From the NCBI GenBank assembly GCA_028872015.1, contig JAGWLO010000037.1, positions 1-36,081 of the forward strand: 36,081 nucleotides of DNA, read 5' to 3'. Of this stretch, positions 1 to 7,216 are shown one piece after another (the first letter of the stretch is position 1; each line of letters opens with the position of its first letter). The notes below the pieces were generated by a model. It saw only the letters and a list, made by a program, of their open reading frames with translations, searched no databases and was not told the origin of the DNA. This DNA comes from Burkholderiales bacterium. GTDB taxonomy: Bacteria; Pseudomonadota; Gammaproteobacteria; Burkholderiales; Burkholderiaceae_C. Position numbers and translations under genes: made by a program.

Positions 1-929
1 TGATAGCGGTCGAGTTCCACGGCGACGTGGTCGTGGTGGTGGACGGCGTCTTCGAGCTTGATGCGCTCAAGCTCCTTGTCGCCCACGGATTTCGGGTCGA
101 AGTCCTTGCGGGTAGCGACGGCGGGTTCCTTGACGAAGCCGTCCGCCATGGCCTGCCCGAGCGTGTAGCTGTAAATCACGTTCTTGAACGGCTGGGACCG
201 CGCGCCAACGGTCTTCGGCGTCGCGGTCAGTTCCAGGCCGAGAATGGGCTTGAGGCCATCGATGGCGGCGGCTCCGGCGCTGGCGCGGTAGCGGTGCGCC
301 TCGTCCATCAGCAAGACGAGGTCGTCGAGCTTGGAGAGATATGCGTAATAGCTCTCTCCGATGGTCTCTTGAAGACGCTTCATCTTCGGCTTGCCGCGTG
401 GGCTCTCTTCCTTGTTGATTTTATCGACGTTGAAGATATTGATATGAACGTCGGAACCGAAGATGTCGGTCGAGCGTCCGGTGTCATAGCGCACGCCGAC
501 GCCGCTCTCGTAGTTGTCGCCGGTGACGATAAGCGGCGGGTTCGCCGCGAATTCAGCGATACCTTTGAAGACGTACTTCGAGCTGTCCGGCGAGAAGTCG
601 GCGATCAGCTTCTCGTAGATAGTCGTGTTCGGCGCGAGGACGAAGAAATGGCGGCTCTTGCCCGTCAGATAGAGATAGGAAATGAACGCGCCCATCAGGC
701 GCGTCTTGCCCACGCCCGTCGCCAACGCGAAGCAGAGCGACGGAAACTCGTGCTCGAAGTCCGTGACGGAGGGATAGAGGTCGCGGATGGCGGCGAGCGC
801 GGCGGCGGGGTTGCCATCCTTTTCGAGCGCAATCCTGCTGGCAACGTCGGCGAGGATTTCCAGCGAGTCCACCTGCGGCTTGCGAAGTGAAAGCCGCTGG
901 CTGATGGTGCGGACGGTACGATCAGTCAC
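1..929 (-). CDS. Type III restriction (Res-like) DEAH-box helicase, partial
   Basis: This is the N-terminal ~309 residues of a type III restriction-enzyme Res-like protein; the rest runs off the left edge. Reading the complement, the start is a GTG at 929 that overlaps the TGA of the upstream methyltransferase (GTGA), so translation is probably coupled. Visible motifs are Walker A ATGVGKT (residues ~70-76), a DEAH box in LLMDEAHRYRA (~207) and motif III TATP shortly after. These are superfamily 2 helicase motifs of the ATP-dependent translocase part of Res; the C-terminal nuclease part, if present, lies outside the window. The order Mod then Res is normal for type III restriction-modification. 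What is unusual is that the pair is preceded by SNF2 and Abi_C genes. Confident on family; whether it cuts DNA cannot be seen. Confidence 0.9.
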   Translation of the reverse strand, partial: MTDRTVRTISQRLSLRKPQVDSLEILADVASRIALEKDGNPAAALAAIRDLYPSVTDFEHEFPSLCFALATGVGKTRLMGAFISYLYLTGKSRHFFVLAPNTTIYEKLIADFSPDSSKYVFKGIAEFAANPPLIVTGDNYESGVGVRYDTGRSTDIFGSDVHINIFNVDKINKEESPRGKPKMKRLQETIGESYYAYLSKLDDLVLLMDEAHRYRASAGAAAIDGLKPILGLELTATPKTVGARSQPFKNVIYSYTLGQAMADGFVKEPAVATRKDFDPKSVGDKELERIKLEDAVHHHDHVAVELDRY

Positions 930-2713
930 TTTCCGCCCTCCTGGCTGAACAGGTCATCCTGCGAAGTGCCATTGCCATTTCGCTTCTTGCGCGTCTTGGA
1001 AGGTTCAGCGGGGTCGTCGGCTCCCTGTGCTTCGCGCGGGGCTTCGGGCAGGTTAGCCACGTTGAGGCTATAATCGTCGCGCCCCCATTCGCACTTGCGA
1101 AGCACGGCTTGGGGGATTTTCCTGATAGTGAGATTCGGGAAGGAGTCCGCGTTGGCGCGGAACGCCTTGCAGCACACCAGCAAGGTGCGCTCGTCGCCGA
1201 CGGCCTCGGAAACCGCGGAAAGCTGGTCGTGCGTTAGGCTCTGCGTGGTGACGTAGATAAAGTCCGTCTCCGAAGACCGGCCCTGCATCCAGTAGTGCGT
1301 CTCGTCGGGCTGATAGACAAAGCCCATCAGCTTGCACACGGCCTGCGAGAGCTTCGCCGCGTCGAACTCCTTGGAGATTACCCAATTCCCCCACGGGTCT
1401 TTCTCAAGGAGCGATGGTGCAATGCGGTAGTAGCGAAAGCCGCCGCCTCCCTTCCAATTCACAGCTTTCGTAATACCGCTTGTATCGGTTCCGTTCAGAA
1501 CAGAAGTCAGGCGCGGAATGACGTGCGTACAAGCGTGCTCGCCCAACTCAACCATTATCCAGCGGCGACCCATCTTGTGGGCAACGGCTCCGGTCGTGCC
1601 CGAACCAGCAAAAGAATCGAGAACGAGGTCTCCCTCCTTTGTCGCAAGGTCGAGCACCCTCTTAATCAGGGCTTCTGGCTTCTTCCCTTTTGGAAACTCA
1701 ACGCCGCCTTCGTTGTGAAGGTTATTCGATAGGATGTCATCCCAAAGCGTCGTCAGTGGCTCACCAGCCACGTACTCTCCATCTACAAGTTTGAGCTTGT
1801 CTGCATAGAAGAGAATGCGTTCTCCGCCTTTGAAATACATATCGGAATGGTCTGCGCGCGATAGCCGGAAAAGTCGTGATGGAGTGTCTTTTGATTTATC
1901 AATCATTTCGCGCGCGGCCTCACTAACGGAATCGTAGTCGGGTCGTGCTAGACGGATAACTTGACGGGCATTTTGCAATACGAACTCGTCGAGCTTTTCA
2001 GGGAACTCCTTGACCGACTTTCTCGCGTCTTTTTCCGTCACTCCCTGAGCTGTCGCGTATGCCTTCGTGAGCGTCGTGAAGCGCCAATGCTCATAGCTAT
2101 CGTCAGGGTTCGTTATGAATTGACCGTATCGCGTATCCCGTTCCCGACCCGTATAAACGCGATTCGGAGTCCACGCCGATTTGTCACGCGCGTAGATGAC
2201 TATGAAGTTCGTAGTCGTCACACAGCCTGGATTAATTGATTTGTGCCCAGTCGCTGACCCCTGTTTGAATGTAACGATGTATAGGCGGTTATTACGCCCG
2301 AAGATGGAATCGAGGAGTGCAATGAGATACCCAATCTCATTGTCATCTATATGGACAAATAGCGTTCCGTCAGTAGAAAGGAGTTTATGAATGATCTCCA
2401 AGCGGTCACGCATCAGCGTAAGCCATATGGAATGCTCCACCCCGTCGTCGTAGTTAGGCAGGGCCTGTCCGGTATTAAAAGGCGGGTCGATGTAGACGCA
2501 CTTCACCTTCCCCGTGTATTCCTGCTCAAGCGCCTTGAGCGCGAGCAGGTTGTCGCCGTGGATGAGAGCGTTGTCGAAGATGTCGTGTTCGGTGACGCGC
2601 GCCCTGGCGTGATAGGACTTCTCCGCGTCTTCCAGAAGGATGCGCGGCTCAAGGCGCGGGCGCTCGTCCTTGCCAATCCATGTCAGTTCCAGACGTTGCT
2701 TTCGGTTGCTCAT
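926..2713 (-). CDS. Type III Mod-like adenine-specific DNA methyltransferase
   Basis: 595-residue DNA methyltransferase that should transfer a methyl group from AdoMet to adenine N6, marking host DNA for the neighbouring restriction helicase. The catalytic motif IV is YIDPPFNTG (D at ~76). The AdoMet-binding motif I, DSFAGSGTT (~370), comes after it, so this is a beta-class enzyme as in type III Mod subunits. A long middle section (~150-300) between the motifs is the likely target-recognition region. The C-terminus is charged (PSKTRKKRNGNG). The ATG at 2713 overlaps the stop of the Abi_C-like gene (ATGA) and no clear Shine-Dalgarno is seen, which points to translational coupling. The recognition sequence cannot be predicted from the sequence alone. 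Confidence 0.93.
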   Translation of the reverse strand: MSNRKQRLELTWIGKDERPRLEPRILLEDAEKSYHARARVTEHDIFDNALIHGDNLLALKALEQEYTGKVKCVYIDPPFNTGQALPNYDDGVEHSIWLTLMRDRLEIIHKLLSTDGTLFVHIDDNEIGYLIALLDSIFGRNNRLYIVTFKQGSATGHKSINPGCVTTTNFIVIYARDKSAWTPNRVYTGRERDTRYGQFITNPDDSYEHWRFTTLTKAYATAQGVTEKDARKSVKEFPEKLDEFVLQNARQVIRLARPDYDSVSEAAREMIDKSKDTPSRLFRLSRADHSDMYFKGGERILFYADKLKLVDGEYVAGEPLTTLWDDILSNNLHNEGGVEFPKGKKPEALIKRVLDLATKEGDLVLDSFAGSGTTGAVAHKMGRRWIMVELGEHACTHVIPRLTSVLNGTDTSGITKAVNWKGGGGFRYYRIAPSLLEKDPWGNWVISKEFDAAKLSQAVCKLMGFVYQPDETHYWMQGRSSETDFIYVTTQSLTHDQLSAVSEAVGDERTLLVCCKAFRANADSFPNLTIRKIPQAVLRKCEWGRDDYSLNVANLPEAPREAQGADDPAEPSKTRKKRNGNGTSQDDLFSQEGGK

Positions 2714-3549
2714 GATGCGGATCGCTGATTCTTCTTCTGTTGATATTCAAACGATTCCAAAAGGAATTCGCAGAGGGTGAAAGCCGCATTGACCGCGAGC
2801 TTCGCGTGGTGGGGGGCCGGGTTGTAGCGGCGGGCGTGGCGGTCGCTGGCCTTGTTGGCAACCTCGAGCAATCCGGCGATTTGCCGTTGGAGACCTTCCA
2901 GAATTGTCTTGATGTAGTTCTCAAGGGAGTCGCCCTTGGGGTCAAGGTGCAAGGGCGCGGCGACGGCTTTGTAGAGGGCTCGGATATCGCCCTCGCTTTC
3001 GTTGAAAGCGGTGCCGGTCTTGCGCAAAAGCTGTTTCAGGAACTCTTCGACGAGCGTATAGGCATTGGCGATTGCGCCCGCCGCGTCGCCGTTGGCGATT
3101 TTGTGCCGCGCCTTCTCGACGTGCTCCTGTATGGATTCTTCCGTGAGGCGAACAAGCGTCGGGGCATGGATGATGGCGGCGGTGAGCGAGTCGGACGTGA
3201 AGAGCCCGTTCTCGTAGCGGAAGCCGTCGCGCTCCATGCGGCGTAACAGGCTGTTGATGGTCGCTCGCAGCTTGTCGTTCGGCGCGGCATCCTGGGCGCG
3301 TTGCAAGTCCTCGATAATTTCTTCGTAGGTGACGAGGAGCTTGCGCGTGTCGGCGGGCGACGAGAAGTCGATGTTGGCGTAATAGGTCTCGACCGAGCTT
3401 CGGCGCTGGCCCCCGACCGGCGGTTCGTAACCGGCCTTGGGCGAGAGGCCACCTGCCTCGAAGAACATATCTATCTCGCGCAAGGTGGAACCGACGAGCA
3501 CTTCGCGGAACTCGTTGCGCGTCGCCTTGCTGATGAACTCCCTGCTCAT
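2710..3549 (-). CDS. Abortive-infection family protein (Abi_C-like C-terminus)
   Basis: 279-residue mostly helical soluble protein. The C-terminal ~100 residues, ending in RHARRYNPAPHHAKLAVNAA and then FTLCEFLLES, resemble the abortive-infection C-terminal domain (Abi_C, also found in AbiJ-type proteins). The N-terminal part (MSREFISKATRNEFREVLVG) has no motif I can name. I chose the ATG at 3549: it overlaps the SNF2 stop codon (ATGA) and has GGAGGTGA just upstream. A GTG at 3561 would put the start before its own ribosome-binding site. The gene ends in a 4-base overlap with the methyltransferase. Its place between helicase and methyltransferase suggests a sensor or effector of the same defence system. 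That role is inference; the fold assignment is from remembered family sequence features. Confidence 0.8.
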   Translation of the reverse strand: MSREFISKATRNEFREVLVGSTLREIDMFFEAGGLSPKAGYEPPVGGQRRSSVETYYANIDFSSPADTRKLLVTYEEIIEDLQRAQDAAPNDKLRATINSLLRRMERDGFRYENGLFTSDSLTAAIIHAPTLVRLTEESIQEHVEKARHKIANGDAAGAIANAYTLVEEFLKQLLRKTGTAFNESEGDIRALYKAVAAPLHLDPKGDSLENYIKTILEGLQRQIAGLLEVANKASDRHARRYNPAPHHAKLAVNAAFTLCEFLLESFEYQQKKNQRSAS

Positions 3550-6500
3550 GTCACCTCCCACCGGATGGTGAAGAGCGGGGCAAGAGACGGGTCGAGAAGC
3601 AGGCTCGCCTGAATCTTGTCGAGCATGGCTTCGACTTCTTCGCGGATTTTCTCGCGGCGGTCGAAGAACTCGCGTTTCAGCTTGTCGCGCTTCGCTTCAA
3701 GGCCGTTGATGCGCTTCTTCTCGGCGAGCTTTTCCGCCATAGGCAGGGTCGAGCCGCGCATGGCCTTCTTGGCTTCCTTGATTTCCGCTTCGACGGTCTT
3801 GATTTCCGTCTCGAAGGCGCGTTCCAGGTCTTCGGCGTAGTGGTCGAGGTTTTCGCTTTCCACGTCGAGCCATTCCGCGTTCTGCTTTTCCGCCTCGTCC
3901 AGAAGCTCCTTGCGACGCACGGCTTCACAGCCCTGCAAGGCATCCTCGGGCGGGGTGCCGACGGGCGGTTCGTTCTGCGCGGGTACGCGGAACAGGCGCT
4001 CGAAGGTTTCGGGGTGGATGGCCTCGCCATCGTCGGTGACGGCAGCCATGACCAGATGTTCGCGCGTGATGGCCTTGGTCGCAATACTGAACTTGCCGAT
4101 GCGCGCCCAGCCGGACTTGCCGCGCAAGGGTTCCACGTCGGCCAAGCGACCGCCGCGATAGCTTGAAAGGTCGAAACGCAGGCACGAAGCCGCGTCGAAG
4201 CGGCGCTCTTTCGCTTTCTTGACCACGTCCGTCGCCAAGGTGCCTTCCATCAGGCGGAAGAACCGCCAGCCCTTCTCGTCGGCGAGAGGCCATTCGGTTG
4301 TATAGGTTTCGCCGCGATAGTCGAAGCGGCGTTCGTCGTTTGCGTGGAAGCGCGCCTCGGGAATCTCGGCCCGCGCGACGTAGAGAAGCTGTTTCTCGAA
4401 GTCGGAGAGCTGGTTGCGGATTTCGTCCTTGCGGGTCTTGAGGCGGTCGATGACCCTCTCGTCCACGGATTCCAAAAGCCGCTTACGCGCGTCGAGTATC
4501 TGCTCGTCGATTTGCGCTTTCAGGTCATCTTGCAACTTGTCGAAGGCGGCGTCGATTTCGGCTTCGGTGCGAGCGCTCTGCACGATTTGGAAGATGCGGC
4601 GCTCGATATCCACGCCGCGCTCGATGACGCCCAGCACTTCGTCGCTCGCCCCGAAGACGCCCTTGAACAAATTGAACTTCTGGTCGAGAAGCTGGTGGAT
4701 GCGCTGTTCTGCGTGGTTCTTGAGGTTGAGGAAGTTGACAACGGTCACGTCAATCTTCTGCCCGTAGCGATGACAGCGCCCGATGCGTTGTTCCACCCGT
4801 TGCGGATTCCAAGGCAGGTCGAAGTTGACCAGGAGAGAGCAAAATTGAAGATTGATACCCTCCGCGCCGGATTCCGTGGCAATCAGGATGGTCTTGCGGT
4901 CGCGGAAGGCTTCGACGATGGCGGCCTTCATGTCCGCCGTCTTGGAGCCGGACACGGCGTCGGTGCCTTTGTTCTGCGTGAGCCAGTTCTGATAGATGGA
5001 CTTGCTCTGCGGGTCGGCATTCGAGCCGTTCAAGAGAACGATGTCGTCGGCATAGCCCTGCTCGGCGAGAAGCGACGCGAGATAGGTCTGCGTCCGCACC
5101 GATTCGGTGAAGATGACGGCCTTGCGCTGTCCGCCTTTCTTCACGATTTCGGCGAGGACTTGCGGGAGCGCCTTGATGAGCGCGTTGCCTTTTTCGTTCT
5201 GCCCGATGGAGAGTGCCAGCTTGCGGTATTCCTCAAGCTCGGCGATTTCCGCTTTCAGCTTCGCGGGGTCAATCGGCGGCGCTTCCTGCGCCTCGCCATT
5301 GCCGTTGTCGTCGAACTCTTCGGCCTCTTCGTCGATGACGTCGTAGTCGGCGACGGTCTCGACGGTCGGCGTCTCCATCTGCTTGAGGCGGTCGATGATT
5401 TTCTTGAGTGTGTCGGCAATGGCGAAGGTGGACGAACCCAAAATCTTGCGCACGACCATCGTGACAAGCTGGTTCGGCTTGTTGCCGAAGGCAATGGTGT
5501 CCTTCCGTTGCAGATAGGCCGACACGTCAGCGTAGAGCTTCAATTCGTCCTGCGAGGGCGCGTATTCCATCGTGAGCGGACTGCGCTCGGTGTAGCGGAT
5601 AAGGCCCGCCTGTTGCACCTGACGGCGGAGGGTGCGCTTGCAAATCGGTTCCAGCCGCTTGCGCAGGAAGATGTGTCCGTTGCGCGCCCCCGCGCCCACG
5701 ACGTACTGGCTGCGGAACGAGTCCTCGTCGCCGAAGTGGTGCTCGTCGAGCACGGAGACGAGGCCGTAGAGTTCCATCAGCGAGTTCTGCAACGGCGTCG
5801 CCGTCAGCAGAATCTTGAAGAACGGGCGCGTGGCGTCGCGGAGCTTCTTGGCGCGCGTGGCCCCGTCCTTTCGGTAGACGTTGCGCAGGCGGTGGGCCTC
5901 GTCGAACACGACGAGATCCCACTGACCGGAGCGAATCTCGTTGTCCTTGAGCGCCGCGAATTCATAGGACGTGATGACGACGTGATCGGGATGCGCGAAG
6001 GGCTTGGCGATGCCCTTCTTGCGCAGGTCGTTGTAGCTCTTGCGCTCGACGATGACGGAGGGGAGAGAGAACTTGTCGTAAAGCTCCTGGCTCCATTGCT
6101 TGCGCAAGGAGGCGGGCACGACAAGCAGGATGCGGCGCTTGCGCTCGGCCCAGCGCTGGGCAATGACGAGGCTCGCCTCGATGGTCTTGCCAAGGCCGAC
6201 TTCGTCGGCGAGCAAGACGCCCTTGGACAGAGGCGACGCCAGCGCGAAGAGCGCGGCGTCCACCTGATGCGGGTTCATGTCCACCCTCGCGGTCGAGAGG
6301 GATTGCGCCAGCGCGTCCTCTCCCGTGCCTTCCAGCGTGATGCGGTGTGCGAAGAACGTGCCCTGTTGCGGGGAATAGTGCGCGTTCGGGAGCGTGGTCT
6401 CGGCGAACGGCTCTGGCGCTACGTCCGCGCCGTCGTTGGCGGCGATGTCGGCGGCGGTCCGGTTCTTGAGCCAGAGCGTGATCGTGGCGCGGTCGAACCG

Positions 6501-6620
6501 CCACGACCCGCCGACCTTCATGCCGGGAATCTTCGCGGCAGCGGCCAGCTTGTAGACCGTCTTTTCGTTGATCTTCAGGAGGTCGGCCACCTCCCGAATC
6601 GTGAGAATATTTTCCGACAT
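3546..6620 (-). CDS. HTH (excisionase-type)-SNF2 family helicase fusion, first gene of defence operon
   Basis: 1024-residue protein. Residues ~5-53 (LTIREVADLLKINEKTVYKL, then MKVGGSWRFDRATITLWLKN) form an excisionase/MerR-like helix-turn-helix (HTH_17 type). A SNF2/RapA-like ATPase follows: Walker A DEVGLGKT (K145), DEAH box VVFDEAHRLRN (D240), the motif-III-like LLTATPLQNS, and motif VI RVEQRIGRCHRYGQK (~610). The tail (~870-1000) is very rich in charged residues and probably coiled-coil. SNF2 helicases of this kind occur in phage-defence operons such as DISARM (DrmD), but no DrmA, DrmB or DrmC partner is visible here. The HTH fusion may target the protein to DNA or allow self-regulation. 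The stop overlaps the next start (ATGA). No Shine-Dalgarno is visible before the ATG. Confidence 0.92.
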   Translation of the reverse strand: MSENILTIREVADLLKINEKTVYKLAAAAKIPGMKVGGSWRFDRATITLWLKNRTAADIAANDGADVAPEPFAETTLPNAHYSPQQGTFFAHRITLEGTGEDALAQSLSTARVDMNPHQVDAALFALASPLSKGVLLADEVGLGKTIEASLVIAQRWAERKRRILLVVPASLRKQWSQELYDKFSLPSVIVERKSYNDLRKKGIAKPFAHPDHVVITSYEFAALKDNEIRSGQWDLVVFDEAHRLRNVYRKDGATRAKKLRDATRPFFKILLTATPLQNSLMELYGLVSVLDEHHFGDEDSFRSQYVVGAGARNGHIFLRKRLEPICKRTLRRQVQQAGLIRYTERSPLTMEYAPSQDELKLYADVSAYLQRKDTIAFGNKPNQLVTMVVRKILGSSTFAIADTLKKIIDRLKQMETPTVETVADYDVIDEEAEEFDDNGNGEAQEAPPIDPAKLKAEIAELEEYRKLALSIGQNEKGNALIKALPQVLAEIVKKGGQRKAVIFTESVRTQTYLASLLAEQGYADDIVLLNGSNADPQSKSIYQNWLTQNKGTDAVSGSKTADMKAAIVEAFRDRKTILIATESGAEGINLQFCSLLVNFDLPWNPQRVEQRIGRCHRYGQKIDVTVVNFLNLKNHAEQRIHQLLDQKFNLFKGVFGASDEVLGVIERGVDIERRIFQIVQSARTEAEIDAAFDKLQDDLKAQIDEQILDARKRLLESVDERVIDRLKTRKDEIRNQLSDFEKQLLYVARAEIPEARFHANDERRFDYRGETYTTEWPLADEKGWRFFRLMEGTLATDVVKKAKERRFDAASCLRFDLSSYRGGRLADVEPLRGKSGWARIGKFSIATKAITREHLVMAAVTDDGEAIHPETFERLFRVPAQNEPPVGTPPEDALQGCEAVRRKELLDEAEKQNAEWLDVESENLDHYAEDLERAFETEIKTVEAEIKEAKKAMRGSTLPMAEKLAEKKRINGLEAKRDKLKREFFDRREKIREEVEAMLDKIQASLLLDPSLAPLFTIRWEVT

Positions 6621-6627
6621 GGTTGGG

Positions 6628-6633
6628 ACTATA
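6628..6633 (-). promoter_or_regulatory. Probable -10 element (TATAGT) for the defence operon
   Basis: On the minus strand TATAGT lies 7 bases before the ATG at 6620, so transcription should start within about a base of the start codon. With no Shine-Dalgarno present this predicts a leaderless or nearly leaderless mRNA. No convincing -35 hexamer is seen at the right spacing. The AT-rich tandem repeat at 6656-6675 sits just upstream. Confidence 0.5.
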
Positions 6634-6655
6634 CCTCATTCCGAGCCATTTACGG

Positions 6656-6675
6656 AGAAAATTAGAGAAAATTAG
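6656..6675. repeat. Tandem 10-bp repeat AGAAAATTAG x2 upstream of defence operon
   Basis: Two perfect head-to-tail copies of AGAAAATTAG (6656-6665 and 6666-6675) lie 23-42 bp upstream of the -10 element of the HTH-SNF2 gene. One-turn spacing of a repeated motif beside a promoter is typical of an operator or an UP-like element. The N-terminal HTH of the adjacent SNF2 protein, or the AlpA-like regulator, are candidate binders; this is inference. Confidence 0.5.
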
Positions 6676-6822
6676 GGAATTCAACTGTAAGGCCATTCAA
6701 GTCAGTAACTTAGCTCATGTTTCGCCCCCCTCCACCCGTGCCCTGTTGTTCGCTGCGCTACGCCACAGCGAGTTGTCCCGATAGGTGCCGAACCTCACCA
6801 TGCCTCCATGCACAAGGTACTC

Positions 6823-7191
6823 ATGGAGCCCGTCGTGGAAACCCTGCCCCCGCCTGCCCTCGATGCCAGCCGCCCCCTGCCACTGCCAGGGACGGAAGCC
6901 TACGAGGCGCTGCCACAGTTTCCGAAGAGCCCCCTTCCTTTCCGGCGCACCATCCGCCGGCAAGAGCTGCGGCTGATCGTCCCCCTGGCTGAAACGACGA
7001 TCTACGAGATGGAGCGCCGCGGCGAGTTCCCACACCGCTTCAATCTGACGCCGCGCTGCGTCGTGTGGGACTTGGCCGAAGTGGAAGCCTGGATCGAGCA
7101 ACGCAAGCAAGCACCTCGCGGCCGCGTCTCGAAGCCCGATGTCCACCAACGAAAAAACCGCCCTGTTCGGGCGGGTTCGAGTGAGGAATGA
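6823..7191 (+). CDS. AlpA-family phage/island regulatory protein
   Basis: 122-residue small DNA-binding protein. Residues ~47-95 (RRQELRLIVPLAETTIYEME, then RRGEFPHRFNLTPRCVVWDL and AEVEAWIEQRK) match the AlpA / prophage CP4-57 regulatory family, an HTH related to excisionases. In P4-like elements these proteins regulate integrase expression and excision. I prefer the ATG at 6823 because AAGG lies 5 bases upstream; an ATG at 6808 would add five residues. The N-terminal ~45 residues are proline-rich and probably disordered. The gene converges on the integrase, as expected for an island-mobility pair, and is divergent from the defence operon. Its 3' end contains the integrase terminator. Confidence 0.85.
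   Translation: MEPVVETLPPPALDASRPLPLPGTEAYEALPQFPKSPLPFRRTIRRQELRLIVPLAETTIYEMERRGEFPHRFNLTPRCVVWDLAEVEAWIEQRKQAPRGRVSKPDVHQRKNRPVRAGSSEE
7152..7175 (-). terminator. Rho-independent terminator for the integrase, inside the alpA-like gene
   Basis: Read on the minus strand, a 6-bp GC stem CCGCCC/GGGCGG (7169-7174 pairing with 7158-7163, loop of 5) is followed directly by six Ts (7157-7152). This is a textbook intrinsic terminator for transcription coming from the integrase. It lies within the last codons of the convergent AlpA-family gene. Confidence 0.8.
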
Positions 7192-7208
7192 GGCCGCGTA
7201 GCGGCCTC
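7190..7208. terminator. Inverted repeat between alpA-like gene and integrase
   Basis: GAGGCCGC / GCGGCCTC form a perfect 8-bp stem with a 3-base loop right over the alpA-like stop codon. There is no T-run on either side, so it may be a weak or Rho-assisted bidirectional terminator, or an mRNA 3'-end stabiliser. Confidence 0.5.
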
Positions 7209-7216
7209 TCATCCGA

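Noticed and set aside
1..6620. Complete DISARM or BREX system
   Set aside because: SNF2 helicase and methyltransferase fit part of DISARM, but no DrmA, DrmB, DrmC, PglZ or BrxC-like protein is visible in the window.
4344..6665. 773-codon open frame antisense to the SNF2 gene
   Set aside because: It is the mirror of a well-supported helicase gene; its translation is low-complexity with no motif, as expected for a GC-rich shadow frame.
6715..7212. 165-codon minus-strand frame opposite the alpA-like gene
   Set aside because: The plus strand matches the AlpA family; the minus frame matches nothing and overlaps the integrase terminator.
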